Assembly (NCBI GenBank): GCA_937868725.1
Contig: CALMMQ010000046.1
Span: forward strand, 1 to 64,000
DNA from: an uncultured Pleomorphomonas sp.
GTDB taxonomy: Bacteria > Pseudomonadota > Alphaproteobacteria > Rhizobiales > Pleomorphomonadaceae
Direction: 5' to 3'
Length of the DNA: 64,000 bases
Numbering within the stretch: the stretch's first letter is position 1; every line of letters begins with the position of its first letter. The notes under the pieces were generated by a model, which was not told where the DNA came from, did no database searches, and was given only the letters and a program-made list of their open reading frames with translations. Below are positions 18,231 through 29,943 of this stretch, piece after piece. The position numbers and the translations under genes are program-made.

Positions 18231-19226
18231 TCAACGCTGGCCGAAACGGTCGCGCCAGGCGGGCTGGGCGCCGGGCTGCGGCAGAGCCGTCGCCTCGAAG
18301 ACGCCGCGCGCCACGGCGCGAGCGAACACCTTGGTGGCCGCCAGGCAGAGATCGAGGAAATCGCCGTGGCCGTCAAGCGGCTTGTCACCGCTGGCGGCGG
18401 CGAACACCGTGTCGCCGTCGGCGTCGAGATGGGCCGGCAGCACGGCCCGGGCGAGACCGTCGTGGCCGGCGATGGCCAGCCGATGCGCCTGCGCCTTGGA
18501 GAGCGCGGCGTCGGTGATCACGACACCGATGGTCGTGGCGGTGAGGCGGATGCCTTTGACGGTCAGCGCCAGGTCGGCGGCCGTGAACCGGCACGGCAGG
18601 CCGCGGCCGCCGAACTCGTCGCCTTCTTCGAACGGCGCTGCCCAGAACTGCGGCCCGTCGCCGACGAGCGGACTGCCGAGGGCGTTGACCGCGACCAGCG
18701 CGGCGACGCAGTGACCGGCGGCGGTAACGGCGCTCGCCGATCCGAGGCCGCCCTTGACCGTCGCCGTCGTGGCACCGGTGCCGGCGCCGACGCTGCCAAG
18801 CGCAAAGACGCCCGGCCGGGCCGCCACAAAGGCGGCGTGGCCGAGATCGCGATAGGGCGAATGCAGCCCCCAGTCCTTGTCGCCGCCAGAGAGCAGGTCC
18901 ATCAGGATGGCCTGCGGCACGATCGGCACCCGCGCCGGACCGACGGCAAAGCCGCGTCCAGCCGCCCTGAGACCGGCCTGCACGCCGCCGGCCGCGTCGA
19001 GGCCGAAAGCCGACCCGCCCGACAGCACCAGCGCGTCGACCCGCTCCACCGTCATGGCCGGATCGAGTAGCGCCGTATCGCGACCGCCCGGCGCGCCGCC
19101 GAGCACCACGCCGGAAGCGACAAACGGCCACTCGAAGACGATGGCCGTGACGCCGGAACCGAGCCCCAGATCGGTGGCGTGACCGACGGTGACGCCGGCG
19201 ATGTCGGTCAGAAGATTGAGACGCAT
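18231..19226 (-). CDS. P1 family peptidase (DmpA/beta-peptidyl aminopeptidase-like)
   Basis: The 331-residue protein belongs to the self-cleaving P1/S58 N-terminal nucleophile family. Members include the L-aminopeptidase/D-amidase DmpA, beta-peptidyl aminopeptidases and the nylon hydrolase NylC. Diagnostic blocks are ITDIAGVTVGH-like LLTDIAGVTVGHA at the N-terminus, LSGGSAFGLDAAGGV at 69-82, and ATTIGVVITDA at 230-240. In the last block the Thr that becomes the new N-terminus after autoprocessing is probably T231 or T232. It lacks a signal peptide, so it is probably cytoplasmic. Being first in a cluster with LysR and a Dpp-type importer, it probably hydrolyses imported peptides or amides. Confidence 0.88.
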   Translation of the reverse strand: MRLNLLTDIAGVTVGHATDLGLGSGVTAIVFEWPFVASGVVLGGAPGGRDTALLDPAMTVERVDALVLSGGSAFGLDAAGGVQAGLRAAGRGFAVGPARVPIVPQAILMDLLSGGDKDWGLHSPYRDLGHAAFVAARPGVFALGSVGAGTGATTATVKGGLGSASAVTAAGHCVAALVAVNALGSPLVGDGPQFWAAPFEEGDEFGGRGLPCRFTAADLALTVKGIRLTATTIGVVITDAALSKAQAHRLAIAGHDGLARAVLPAHLDADGDTVFAAASGDKPLDGHGDFLDLCLAATKVFARAVARGVFEATALPQPGAQPAWRDRFGQR

Positions 19227-19264
19227 GGCGTGGGTCTCCGGGCGACAGCGCTCGCCCCGACGGC

Positions 19265-19298
19265 AAAACAGCCGCGCACCGGTTCCGGTACGCGGCTG
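19265..19298 (-). terminator. intrinsic terminator of the atp operon
   Basis: CAGCCGCG (19269-19276) pairs with CGCGGCTG (19291-19298), and an inner ACCG/CGGT extends the stem. Read on the minus strand it is followed by TTTT (complement of 19265-19268). It lies 30 bp after the atpC stop. Confidence 0.82.
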
Positions 19299-19327
19299 CA
19301 GGTGTTCGATCGGCCGACGGCGACGCC

Positions 19328-19726
19328 TCAGGCGGCGGCGCGCGCCAGCACGTCCTTGACGGTGGCCAGCGTGGCTTCGGCCTTGGCGCGACCGATGTCG
19401 GTGCGCGCTTCGGCGACCGTCGCCTCGACGGCGGCGATCTCCTCGGCCACCACGTCGGCGGAGAGGTCGGTGACGGCGACGGCCTTTTCGGCCAGCACCA
19501 TCAGCCCGGCGGGCGACACGTCGGCGATGCCGCCGCGGATGTAGTAGGCGCGGCGCTCGCCGGCCTCGTTGAGGCGGATGAGGCCGATCTTGAGCGTCGA
19601 GATGAACGGCGCATGGCCGGCCAGGACGCCGAAGTCGCCCTCGGTCCCCGGCAGATCGACCTGGTCGACGTCAGCGGCGAGCAGCAAACGCTCCGGGCTG
19701 ACGAGTTCGAACTTGAAGGTGGCCAT
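19328..19726 (-). CDS. atpC: F1 ATP synthase subunit epsilon
   Basis: This central-stalk subunit inhibits ATP hydrolysis and couples rotation. The 132-residue protein opens with MATFKFELVSPERLLL and contains GTEGDFGVLAGHAPFIS, the beta-sandwich signature. A C-terminal helical region follows, rich in Ala and Glu. It is the last gene of atpHAGDC, 20 bp after atpD. The start at 19726 gives the family N-terminus. Confidence 0.96.
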   Translation of the reverse strand: MATFKFELVSPERLLLAADVDQVDLPGTEGDFGVLAGHAPFISTLKIGLIRLNEAGERRAYYIRGGIADVSPAGLMVLAEKAVAVTDLSADVVAEEIAAVEATVAEARTDIGRAKAEATLATVKDVLARAAA

Positions 19727-19746
19727 TGGGCGCGCTCCCGTTTCCG

Positions 19747-21213
<1,467 letters not shown>

Positions 21214-22086
21214 TCAGAGCGCCTCGGCGCCCGAAATGATTTCCACGAGCTCGGTGGTGATCTTGGCCTGGCGCGTGCGGTTGTAGGTGATCGACAGCTT
21301 GTCGATCATGTCGCCGGCGTTGCGCGTGGCGTTGTCCATGGCGCTCATCTTGGCGCCCATCTCGCCGGCGGCGTTCTCGAGCAGGGCCGAGAACAGCTCC
21401 ATGGCGATATAGCGCGGCAGCAGCGCCTCGAGGATGTCCGATTCCTCGGGCTCATATTCATAAACGGCACCGGTGGCCATCGGCTTTTCCTCGACCGACA
21501 CCGGCACGATCTGCTTGGCGGTCGGGATCTGCTGGATGACCGAGCGGAACTGCGAATAGAACAGCGTGCAGACGTCGAACTCGCCGGCATCGAACATGGC
21601 CAGCACCTTGGCCTGGATGGCCGCGGCGATGGAGAAGTCGATCGTCTTGACGGTGCGGAGCTCGATGCGGTCGATGATGCGGTCGCCGTGGTCGCGCTTC
21701 AGCGCGTCGGCCCCCTTGCGGCCAACCGACAGGATCTTGACGGTCTTGCCGGCCTCGATGAGCGCATTGGCGTGCTCGCGCGCCAGCCGGGCGATCTGCG
21801 AGTTGAAGCCGCCGCAGAGACCACGCTCGGCCGTGCAGACGATCAGCAGATGCACCTCGCGCCGGCCGGTGCCGGCCATCAGTTTGGGCGCATCGTGCCG
21901 ACCGACATAATCGGCCGCCAGATTGCCCAGCACTGCGGACATGCGCTTGGCGTAGGGACGCGCCGCTTCGGCCGCCTCCTGGGCGCGCCGGAGCTTGGCG
22001 GCGGCGACCATCTGCATCGCCCGCGTGATCTTCTGCGTCGCCTTGACCGAGGCAATGCGATTCTTGAGTTCTTTCAAGTTGGCCAT
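21214..22086 (-). CDS. atpG: F1 ATP synthase subunit gamma
   Basis: This is the rotating central shaft of F1, 290 residues. The N-terminal helix [24 protein letters not shown] and the C-terminal helix [22 protein letters not shown] form the coiled-coil that contacts beta. The central [12 protein letters not shown] is conserved. Codons upstream of the ATG at 22086 remain open but belong to the intercistronic hairpin region. It lies 27 bp upstream of atpD. Confidence 0.97.
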   Translation of the reverse strand: MANLKELKNRIASVKATQKITRAMQMVAAAKLRRAQEAAEAARPYAKRMSAVLGNLAADYVGRHDAPKLMAGTGRREVHLLIVCTAERGLCGGFNSQIARLAREHANALIEAGKTVKILSVGRKGADALKRDHGDRIIDRIELRTVKTIDFSIAAAIQAKVLAMFDAGEFDVCTLFYSQFRSVIQQIPTAKQIVPVSVEEKPMATGAVYEYEPEESDILEALLPRYIAMELFSALLENAAGEMGAKMSAMDNATRNAGDMIDKLSITYNRTRQAKITTELVEIISGAEAL

Positions 22087-22119
22087 GTCGGCTCCTGATG
22101 TCGGCTTTCCTGACGCCGC

Positions 22120-22149
22120 GCGCGACACCCCCAACCGGGGGCGCCGCGC
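22120..22149 (-). other. GC-rich hairpin between atpA and atpG
   Basis: CCCCC (22128-22132) and GGGGG (22137-22141) form an inner stem. An outer GCGCG/CGCGC pairing (22120-22124 with 22145-22149) extends it past two mismatches. It lies in the 73-bp gap between atpA and atpG and has no T tract. It may affect mRNA processing or the relative yield of subunits. Confidence 0.4.
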
Positions 22150-22159
22150 CGGGCTAGGA

Positions 22160-23688
<1,529 letters not shown>

Positions 23689-23689
<1 letters not shown>

Positions 23690-24249
23690 CAGCCGACCTC
23701 TTTCAGTGCAATCTTGAGTGCATCAAGTTTCGTTTTGAGCGACGTGTCGATCATGCGCGAGCCGATCTTGACAACGAGACCACCGATCAGGGCGGCATCG
23801 ACTTCGGCAGAGACACGGATGGATTTGCCGGTCACCTCGGAAAGGGCCGACTTGATTTGATCGGCCTGGGCAGCCGACAGCGGCGCCGCCGTGACCACCT
23901 CGGCCACCGCTTCGCCGCGCAGATCCGACAGCATCTGGCGGTAGCCGCGCATCATGTCGGCGACCACGAACAGACGATCGTTGCGGATGATGAGGCGGAT
24001 GAAATTGCCGAACAGCTCGCTGACCTGCATGCGCTCAAGCAGCACGTTGACGGCGGCACCGCGCTCGTCGGGCGTGAAGACTCTGGACTTGACCAGGCGC
24101 CGCAGATCGGTGCTTTCCACCAGAACCGCCTCGAAGCGATCCATGTCGGCGGCAACGACATCCAGCTGGTCCGCTTCCCGGGCTAACTCGAATAGGGCTG
24201 TTGCGTACCTTTCCGCGACACCGAACACGACATTTTCCGTTTCGCTCAC
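23689..24249 (-). CDS. atpH: F1 ATP synthase subunit delta
   Basis: This peripheral-stalk subunit links F1 to the b subunits of Fo, 186 residues. The N-terminal helical domain has [12 protein letters not shown]. The C-terminal part has [22 protein letters not shown] and the final [21 protein letters not shown], both conserved in delta/OSCP. It is the first gene of the operon, so the promoter should lie in 24250-24509. The Fo genes are not in this window, as is usual in alphaproteobacteria. Confidence 0.96.
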
Positions 24250-24509
24250 GAAAGAGGCCCTCCCACGCGCACCGACTGGCGACAGTTCGCCGAGATTTTT
24301 GATTCAGCAGGCGTTTTTCGACAATAGAAGCAGTTGCCCGTCGCTCTCGCAAGCAACGAATTCTGCTCCGTCTACCATATGGTTCGGGGGAGGCGCAACC
24401 CGTTCACTCGTCTCGCTAAAACGAAAAATGAGCGGAAATCCTTATGTATTTAGCCTTTTAGGTAAGGTCCGTAAAACATTCCGATTCTAAAGTCGCATAC
24501 TTGATCGTT
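24250..24509. promoter_or_regulatory. AT-rich gap upstream of the atp operon
   Basis: The 260-bp gap between priA and atpH is clearly richer in A and T than the flanking genes, most strongly at 24410-24515. It must contain the atp promoter and the 3' end of the priA transcript. No sigma-70 hexamer pair stands out on the minus strand, and no clear intrinsic terminator for priA is visible. Confidence 0.45.
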
Positions 24510-26732
24510 TTAGAGAAAGCCATACGGGTCGATGTCGACCCAGACGTCGACTTTCGCCGGGGGGCGGGCCGACGCCTGCATCCACAGCCGCATATAGGCC
24601 GAAAGATCGAAGTCGCGGGCCGAGTGGGCCAGTAGGCGAAACCGGTGCCGGCCCTTGATGACGGCGAGCGGCGCCTCGGCCGGTCCCAGCACCGCCACGG
24701 CCGGCTCCGGCGGCGCGGCGCGCGCCAACCCCCGCGCCCAGTCCTCGGCCTCCTCCCGGGTCGGAGCGGAGATGACGACGGCGGCGAGACGACCGAACGG
24801 CGGCATGGCGGCGGCCCGCCGCTCGGCCAGCTCGGTGGCGTAGAAGCGCTCGGCATCGCCCGAGATCAGCGCCGCGATCACCGGACTGTCGGGATTGAAG
24901 GTCTGCATGAGGCCGATGCCGTTGCCGAAGGCGCGGCCGGCGCGGCCGGTGACCTGGCCGAGCAGTTGGAAGGTGCGCTCGGCGGCGCGCGGATCGCCCT
25001 GGGCAAGGCCAAGATCGGCGTCGACCACGCCGACCAGCGTCAGTTTGGGGAAGTTGTGGCCCTTGGCCACCATCTGCGTGCCGACGACGATGTCGCATTC
25101 GCCGCGCGCCACCGCCTCGAACTCGGCCTTCAGCCGGTGAATGCCGCCGCCCATGTCCGACGACAGCACCACCGTCCGCCGCTCCGGCAACAGCGTCTGG
25201 ATTTCCTCGGCGATGCGCTCTACGCCGGGGCCGCAGGCCGTCAGGCTGTCAAGGCTGCCGCAGCTCGGGCAGGCCTCCGGACGCGGCACGCTGTGGCCGC
25301 AATGGTGGCAGACCAGGCGACCGCGAAAGCGGTGCTCGACCAGCCAGGACGAACAGTTCGGGCACTGGAAGCGATGGCCGCACGACCGGCACAGCGTCAG
25401 CGGCGCGTAGCCGCGCCGGTTGAGAAACAGCAACGCCTGCTCGCCCCGGCCGGTCGTCTCGGCGATCGCCGCCACCAGCCCCGGTGCCAGGAAGCGGCCG
25501 CGCGGCGGGCCGGCCTTGCGCATGTCGATGGCATAGAGGCGCGGCAGCTCGGTGCCGGAGGCGCGGGCGGTGAGCGCCACGTGCCGATAGCGGCCGCGCT
25601 CGACGTTGACCCGGCTTTCCAGCGACGGCGTCGCCGAGGCCAGGATGACCGGACAGCCTTCGAGCCGGCCGCGCACCACCGCCATGTCGCGGGCATGATA
25701 GCTCGCCCATTCCTCCTGCTTGTAGGCGCCATCGTGCTCCTCGTCGACGACGATGAGGCCAAGCTCGGCGAACGGCAGGAACAGTGCCGAACGGGCGCCG
25801 ACGACGACGCGCGCCTCGCCGGTGGCCACCGCCCGCCAGGCCCGGGCGCGCTGGCGCGGCGTCAGATCGGAGTGCCACTCGGCCGGCAGCGCGCCGAAGC
25901 GGGCCGAGAAGCGCTCGAGGAAGGCCCGCGTCAGGGCGATTTCCGGCACCAGGATCAGCGCCTGCCGCCCGGCCCGCAGCGCCTCGGCCACCGCCTCGAA
26001 ATACACTTCCGTCTTGCCCGAGCCGGTGACGCCGTCGAGCAGCGTCACCCCCGCCTCGCCGCCGGCCAGCGCCGCCACCGCCGCCTGCTGTTCGGCGGTC
26101 AGTTCGATGGGGTTGAAGTCCGGCTCGGGGCGGCGGAACGGCCGGCCGGCCGGCATGTCCACCGGCGTCAGGCTGCCGGCGGTGACGAGGCCGTCGATCA
26201 CCGACGCCGACACGCCGGCGGCGCTGGCCAGCCCCGCCTTGGTCCAAGCCATGCCGCCGTTTTCGGCCACCAGCTCCAGCACGCGCTTGCGTGCCCCGGT
26301 GAGGCGTTCGGGCGCCGGACCGCCGGCGACGAGGCCGGTCAGCGGCGGCTCCGGGTCGAGGGCTTCCGGCGCCCGCACCGCCATGCGCATGACGAGGCCG
26401 CGCGGCGTCAGCGTGTAGCGCGCCACCCAGTCGATCAGCGCCATCAGCGTCGACGGCAGCGGCGGCACGTCGAAGGCGCGCTCGATCGGCCGCAGTCGAT
26501 TGGAGTTGGCCGACAGCTGCGCTGGCTCGGCGGTGACGACGCCGACGATCTTGCGCGGCCCGAGCGGCACCTGGACGATGGAGCCGGGCCCCACCGTCAT
26601 GCCGGCCGGCACGCGATAGGAATAGCTGTCGTCGAGCGCCACCGGCACCAACACCTGCACGACGGACGTCGTGTCGGTGGGCGCGGCGACGAAGAGATCA
26701 TCGAGGGGACGGTTGGGTCTCACACGGGGCAT
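24510..26732 (-). CDS. priA: primosomal replication-restart helicase PriA
   Basis: This 3'-5' DNA helicase reloads the replisome at stalled forks. The 740-residue protein has an N-terminal DNA-binding domain, Walker A GVTGSGKTEVY near residue 243, and DEEH Walker B in VVDEEHDGAYKQ. Four zinc-binding Cys pairs follow (CRSC, CPNC, CHHC, CPSC) at about 447-493. Helicase motif V is present in VVGTQMVAKGHNFP, and motif VI-like LLGQVTGRAGR follows. Placement next to atpHAGDC is the common alphaproteobacterial order. It is separated by 260 bp and probably transcribed on its own. Confidence 0.97.
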   Translation of the reverse strand: MPRVRPNRPLDDLFVAAPTDTTSVVQVLVPVALDDSYSYRVPAGMTVGPGSIVQVPLGPRKIVGVVTAEPAQLSANSNRLRPIERAFDVPPLPSTLMALIDWVARYTLTPRGLVMRMAVRAPEALDPEPPLTGLVAGGPAPERLTGARKRVLELVAENGGMAWTKAGLASAAGVSASVIDGLVTAGSLTPVDMPAGRPFRRPEPDFNPIELTAEQQAAVAALAGGEAGVTLLDGVTGSGKTEVYFEAVAEALRAGRQALILVPEIALTRAFLERFSARFGALPAEWHSDLTPRQRARAWRAVATGEARVVVGARSALFLPFAELGLIVVDEEHDGAYKQEEWASYHARDMAVVRGRLEGCPVILASATPSLESRVNVERGRYRHVALTARASGTELPRLYAIDMRKAGPPRGRFLAPGLVAAIAETTGRGEQALLFLNRRGYAPLTLCRSCGHRFQCPNCSSWLVEHRFRGRLVCHHCGHSVPRPEACPSCGSLDSLTACGPGVERIAEEIQTLLPERRTVVLSSDMGGGIHRLKAEFEAVARGECDIVVGTQMVAKGHNFPKLTLVGVVDADLGLAQGDPRAAERTFQLLGQVTGRAGRAFGNGIGLMQTFNPDSPVIAALISGDAERFYATELAERRAAAMPPFGRLAAVVISAPTREEAEDWARGLARAAPPEPAVAVLGPAEAPLAVIKGRHRFRLLAHSARDFDLSAYMRLWMQASARPPAKVDVWVDIDPYGFL

Positions 26733-26857
26733 GGGCTGATTCGGACTTTCGGCTGCCCCATCATAGGCCAGCCGGGCCGCCGACCAAAACCGGCGCTTCC
26801 ACCTGGCTGGCTGGCCGCCTATAAGCAGGAGCCTGCCTGTCCGTTCCGGGGAAGCCG

Positions 26858-27661
26858 ATGTCGCCAGTCGTTGTTCTCGTCAGTCCGCTCGCCATCGGCG
26901 GCCCGCGCGCCAGCTTCGCCCTCGAGCGGCTGGGGCTCACCGCCCTGCACCTGCCGACCGCCCTTGACGGCCGCACGCCCGGTCAGCGCCAGCCGGTGGC
27001 GGACGCCGCCTTCGCCGCCCTTGCCGCCGACCTGCCGCGCGCCGGCGTCGGCGCCGTTGTCCTCGGTCGCAGCGCTTCGCCGGCCCAGGCTGCCGCCACG
27101 GCCGGGCTCGTCGCCGCCATCAAGGCCGAAAGCCCGGCGGCGCTGATCGTCGCCGAGTGGCCCGACGACCAGCGCGATCTTGCCGGCGTCGATGTGGCCG
27201 TCATCGGCTTGAAACGCCTCGCGGCCCTGAGCGGTCAGCCGCTCGACGATCCGACGGCGCTCGGCGCCGCCGCCCGCGCCCTCGGCCCGGCCCGCGTTGT
27301 CGTCACGGCGGCGCCGGCGCTGATGAGCGGCAAGACGGCGACCGCCCTCGTCGGCAGCACCGACATCCTGCTCGCCGAAGTGACCAACCACACCGACGCG
27401 CCGGCCGCCCCCGGCGATCTCGTCGGCGCCCTGTTCGCCGCCCGTCTCCTCGCCGGAGCCGACGACGAGAAGGCTCTGATGCTGACCGCCGCCACGCTGT
27501 TCGAGATCGCCGCCCGCTCGCGCGCCGCCGGCAGCGCCGAACTCGATCTGCCGGCCCAGCAGGCGGCGATCATCCGGCCGACGGCCATGGTCGACATGCG
27601 CCGGCTCGGTGGCGTCCGGCGGCGTGCCGTCGCCCGGCCGACCCCGCTCGCCGGTCTGTGA
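26858..27661 (+). CDS. pyridoxal kinase-like (PdxY/ribokinase family) protein, degenerate
   Basis: The 267-residue protein resembles PdxY-type pyridoxal kinases along its length. The start (VVLVSPLAIGGPRASFALERLG) fits the family's SHVAxGxVGNxAAxFxLxRLG. The middle (VVLGRSASPAQAAATAGLVAAIKAESP) fits the GYxGS region. LAEVTNHTDAPAAPGDLVGALFAARLLAG fits the ATP-binding end with catalytic Asp in xPGD. Several conserved positions are changed: the N-terminal SxHV is absent, and the GTGD/GPGD motif reads APGD. Activity is therefore uncertain. It stands alone, divergent from priA with a 125-bp gap. It could be a vestigial or re-purposed paralogue. Confidence 0.62.
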   Translation: MSPVVVLVSPLAIGGPRASFALERLGLTALHLPTALDGRTPGQRQPVADAAFAALAADLPRAGVGAVVLGRSASPAQAAATAGLVAAIKAESPAALIVAEWPDDQRDLAGVDVAVIGLKRLAALSGQPLDDPTALGAAARALGPARVVVTAAPALMSGKTATALVGSTDILLAEVTNHTDAPAAPGDLVGALFAARLLAGADDEKALMLTAATLFEIAARSRAAGSAELDLPAQQAAIIRPTAMVDMRRLGGVRRRAVARPTPLAGL

Positions 27662-27779
27662 CGGGCAGCGATGCGGCATTTGCATGTTGTCATCGCCGTG
27701 GTTTCCCGTATGACCTTAATCGGTTCAGATCTTCGGTCCGGCGACCGCGCCGCCGCGACCGGACATTGAGGAGAGTACG

Positions 27780-28457
27780 ATGTCTTCGCTTCGGTCCGCC
27801 CTGCCGGCCACCTTCCCTGCCCGGCTTTCCGACGGCTACCTGGCCTTCCGCGACGGCCGCTTCCGTCAGGAAAACGAGCGCTATCGCCGCCTGGCCGAAG
27901 AGGGGCAGAACCCGTCGATCATGATCATCGGCTGCTCCGACAGCCGCGTGTCGCCGGAAGTGATCTTCGACGCCGGTCCGGGCGAGATCTTCGTCGTGCG
28001 CAACGTCGCCAACATCGTGCCGCCCTACAAGTCGGACGGCGAACTGCACGGCACCTCGGCGGCGCTGGAATTTGCCGTCGTCGCCCTCAAGGTCCGCCAC
28101 ATCGTCGTCATGGGCCACGGCCGCTGCGGCGGCATTCGGGCGGCGCTCGACGGCACCGACGAACCGCTGACCAAGAGCGACTTCATCGGCCGCTGGGTGT
28201 CGGTGCTGGCCGACACCGCCGAGGCGGTGCGCTGCAACCACGCCATCGCCCCCGGCCTGCGCTACAAGGCGCTGGAGCACGAAGCGGTCAAGGCGTCGAT
28301 CGCCAACCTGATGGGCTTCCCGCATATCCGCCGCCGCGTCGAAACCGGCGAGCTGGTGCTGCACGGCGCCTGGTTCGACGTCGCCGAGGGCGAATTGCAC
28401 GTTCTCGACCCCGAAAACGGCACGTTTGCCGTCATTGAGGGCCCGCTTTGCCCTTGA
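27780..28457 (+). CDS. can: beta-class carbonic anhydrase
   Basis: This enzyme hydrates CO2 to bicarbonate, supplying carboxylases such as the pyruvate carboxylase encoded earlier in the window. The 225-residue protein has the zinc ligands Cys52 (CSDSR, with the Asp54-Arg56 dyad), His113 and Cys116 (MGHGRCGG). It also has the plant/bacterial-type blocks IFDAGPGEIFVVRNVAN and LHGTSAALEFAV. A GAGGAG ribosome-binding site lies just before the ATG. A terminator-like hairpin follows, so it may be monocistronic upstream of leuB. Confidence 0.95.
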   Translation: MSSLRSALPATFPARLSDGYLAFRDGRFRQENERYRRLAEEGQNPSIMIIGCSDSRVSPEVIFDAGPGEIFVVRNVANIVPPYKSDGELHGTSAALEFAVVALKVRHIVVMGHGRCGGIRAALDGTDEPLTKSDFIGRWVSVLADTAEAVRCNHAIAPGLRYKALEHEAVKASIANLMGFPHIRRRVETGELVLHGAWFDVAEGELHVLDPENGTFAVIEGPLCP

Positions 28458-28493
28458 ACGCGCCTCAGAAGGCGATTACTGGCTAGCCCCAAC

Positions 28494-28520
28494 GGCGCGC
28501 CGAGCCACGGAGCGCCTTTT
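28494..28520 (+). terminator. probable terminator between can and leuB
   Basis: GGCGC (28494-28498) pairs with GCGCC (28512-28516), supported by an inner CC/GG pair. TTTT follows (28517-28520). It lies only 25 bp before the leuB ATG, so it could also act as an attenuator. Confidence 0.45.
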
Positions 28521-28545
28521 CCCACGCTTGCCAGGGACATTCAGC

Positions 28546-29658
28546 ATGACCGCCAATTCGCTCTTCCTCCTGCCCGGTGACGGCATCGGCCCCGAGATCA
28601 TGACCGAAGTCGAGGCGGTCATTGCCTACCTCAACGGCAAGGGCCTCACCAACTTCACCATCGATCGCGGTCTGGTCGGCGGTTCGGCCTACGACGCCCA
28701 CGGCGTCGCCATCTCCGAGGACGACATGCGCAAGGCGCTCGCCGCCGATGCCGTGCTGTTCGGCGCCGTCGGCGGTCCCAAGTGGGACAGCGTCCCCTAC
28801 GCCTGCCGCCCGGAAGCCGGCCTGCTGCGCCTGCGCAAGGACCTCGGCCTGTTCGCCAACCTGCGGCCGTCGATCTGCTATCCGGCGCTCGCCGACGCCT
28901 CGTCGCTGAAGCGCGACATCGTCGAGGGGCTCGACATCCTGATCGTCCGCGAGCTGACCGGCGGCGTCTATTTCGGCGAGCCGAAGGAGATCGTCACCCT
29001 CGAGAACGGCGAGAAGCGCGCCGTCGACACCCAGCTCTACCACGAGCATGAGATCGAGCGCATTGCCCGCGTCGCCTTCGATCTGGCCCGCGCCCGCGGC
29101 AACCACGTGTCGTCGTCGGAGAAGCGCAACGTCATGCGCACCGGCCTGTTGTGGAACCAGGTGGTCAGCCGCATCGGCAAGGAAGAGTACGCCGACGTCA
29201 AGCTCGACCACATCCTGGCCGACAACTGCGCCATGCAGCTCGTCCGCAACCCCAAGCAGTTCGACGTCATCCTGACCGACAACCTGTTCGGCGACGTGCT
29301 GTCCGACATCGGCGCCATGCTGACCGGCTCGATGGGCATGCTGCCGTCGGCCTCCCTCGGCGCCCCCGACGCCAAGACCGGCAAGCGCAAGGCGCTCTAC
29401 GAGCCGGTGCACGGCTCGGCCCCCGACATCGCCGGCACCGGCGCCGCCAACCCGATCGCCATGATCGCCTCGTTCGGCATGGCGCTGCGCTATTCGTTCG
29501 GCGAGCTGGCGCTGGCCGACGCCATCGACAAGGCCATCGCCGCCGTGCTCGACAAGGGTATCCGCACCAAGGACATCGCCAAGCGGGGCGAAGCGACGGT
29601 CAACACCCGCGAGATGGGCGCCGCCATCCTCGCCGAAATCAAGGCGATCGTCGGCTGA
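28546..29658 (+). CDS. leuB: 3-isopropylmalate dehydrogenase
   Basis: This enzyme performs the NAD-dependent oxidative decarboxylation of 3-isopropylmalate in leucine biosynthesis. The 370-residue protein begins with LFLLPGDGIGPEI. It has the substrate-binding RELTGGVYFGEP, the metal-binding Asp block LTDNLFGDVLSDIGAML, and the NAD-binding EPVHGSAPDIAGTGAANPIA. The ATG at 28546 gives the normal start. The open frame continues upstream through the can terminator but lacks similarity there. The other leu genes are not in the window. Confidence 0.97.
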   Translation: MTANSLFLLPGDGIGPEIMTEVEAVIAYLNGKGLTNFTIDRGLVGGSAYDAHGVAISEDDMRKALAADAVLFGAVGGPKWDSVPYACRPEAGLLRLRKDLGLFANLRPSICYPALADASSLKRDIVEGLDILIVRELTGGVYFGEPKEIVTLENGEKRAVDTQLYHEHEIERIARVAFDLARARGNHVSSSEKRNVMRTGLLWNQVVSRIGKEEYADVKLDHILADNCAMQLVRNPKQFDVILTDNLFGDVLSDIGAMLTGSMGMLPSASLGAPDAKTGKRKALYEPVHGSAPDIAGTGAANPIAMIASFGMALRYSFGELALADAIDKAIAAVLDKGIRTKDIAKRGEATVNTREMGAAILAEIKAIVG

Positions 29659-29729
29659 GCCTTCAGCCGGCTTTGGCGACGGGCCGAACGGCACCGTCGC
29701 CATTCACGCCGCCATCACGCACTTGTCAG

Positions 29730-29757
29730 GGCCGGAAATCTTGTTTCCGGCCTTTTT
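29730..29757 (+). terminator. intrinsic terminator of leuB
   Basis: GGCCGGAAA (29730-29738) pairs perfectly with TTTCCGGCC (29744-29752) and is followed by five T residues. It lies 71 bp after the leuB stop. Confidence 0.9.
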
Positions 29758-29874
29758 CGTGTCCACATTAATGTCATGACGGCACCGCCCCTCATGGCAA
29801 TGCCCCCGTCTCGCCGCGGGCCGTGACCGTCGGCCGGGTCCCCCGCCCGGCCCAACGCGCTGCCCATCAGCGCC

Positions 29875-29914
29875 GCGCCCGGTTCACCCCCCCGTGACCG
29901 GGCGCCTTCTTTTT
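29875..29914 (+). terminator. second strong plus-strand terminator before xthA
   Basis: GCGCCCGG (29875-29882) pairs with CCGGGCGC (29898-29905). The inner TCAC/GTGA (29884-29887 with 29894-29897) extends the stem past one bulged T, and a T-rich tract follows (29907-29914). It may be a back-up stop for leuB transcripts, shielding the convergent xthA. Confidence 0.7.
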
Positions 29915-29943
29915 CCGACGGCGGCGGTGACGGTCATCGCCCG

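Noticed and set aside
24645..27146. An 833-codon plus-strand frame opposite priA
   Set aside because: It is antisense to a perfectly conserved priA, has no motif, and runs into the start of the pyridoxal-kinase-like gene in the wrong frame.
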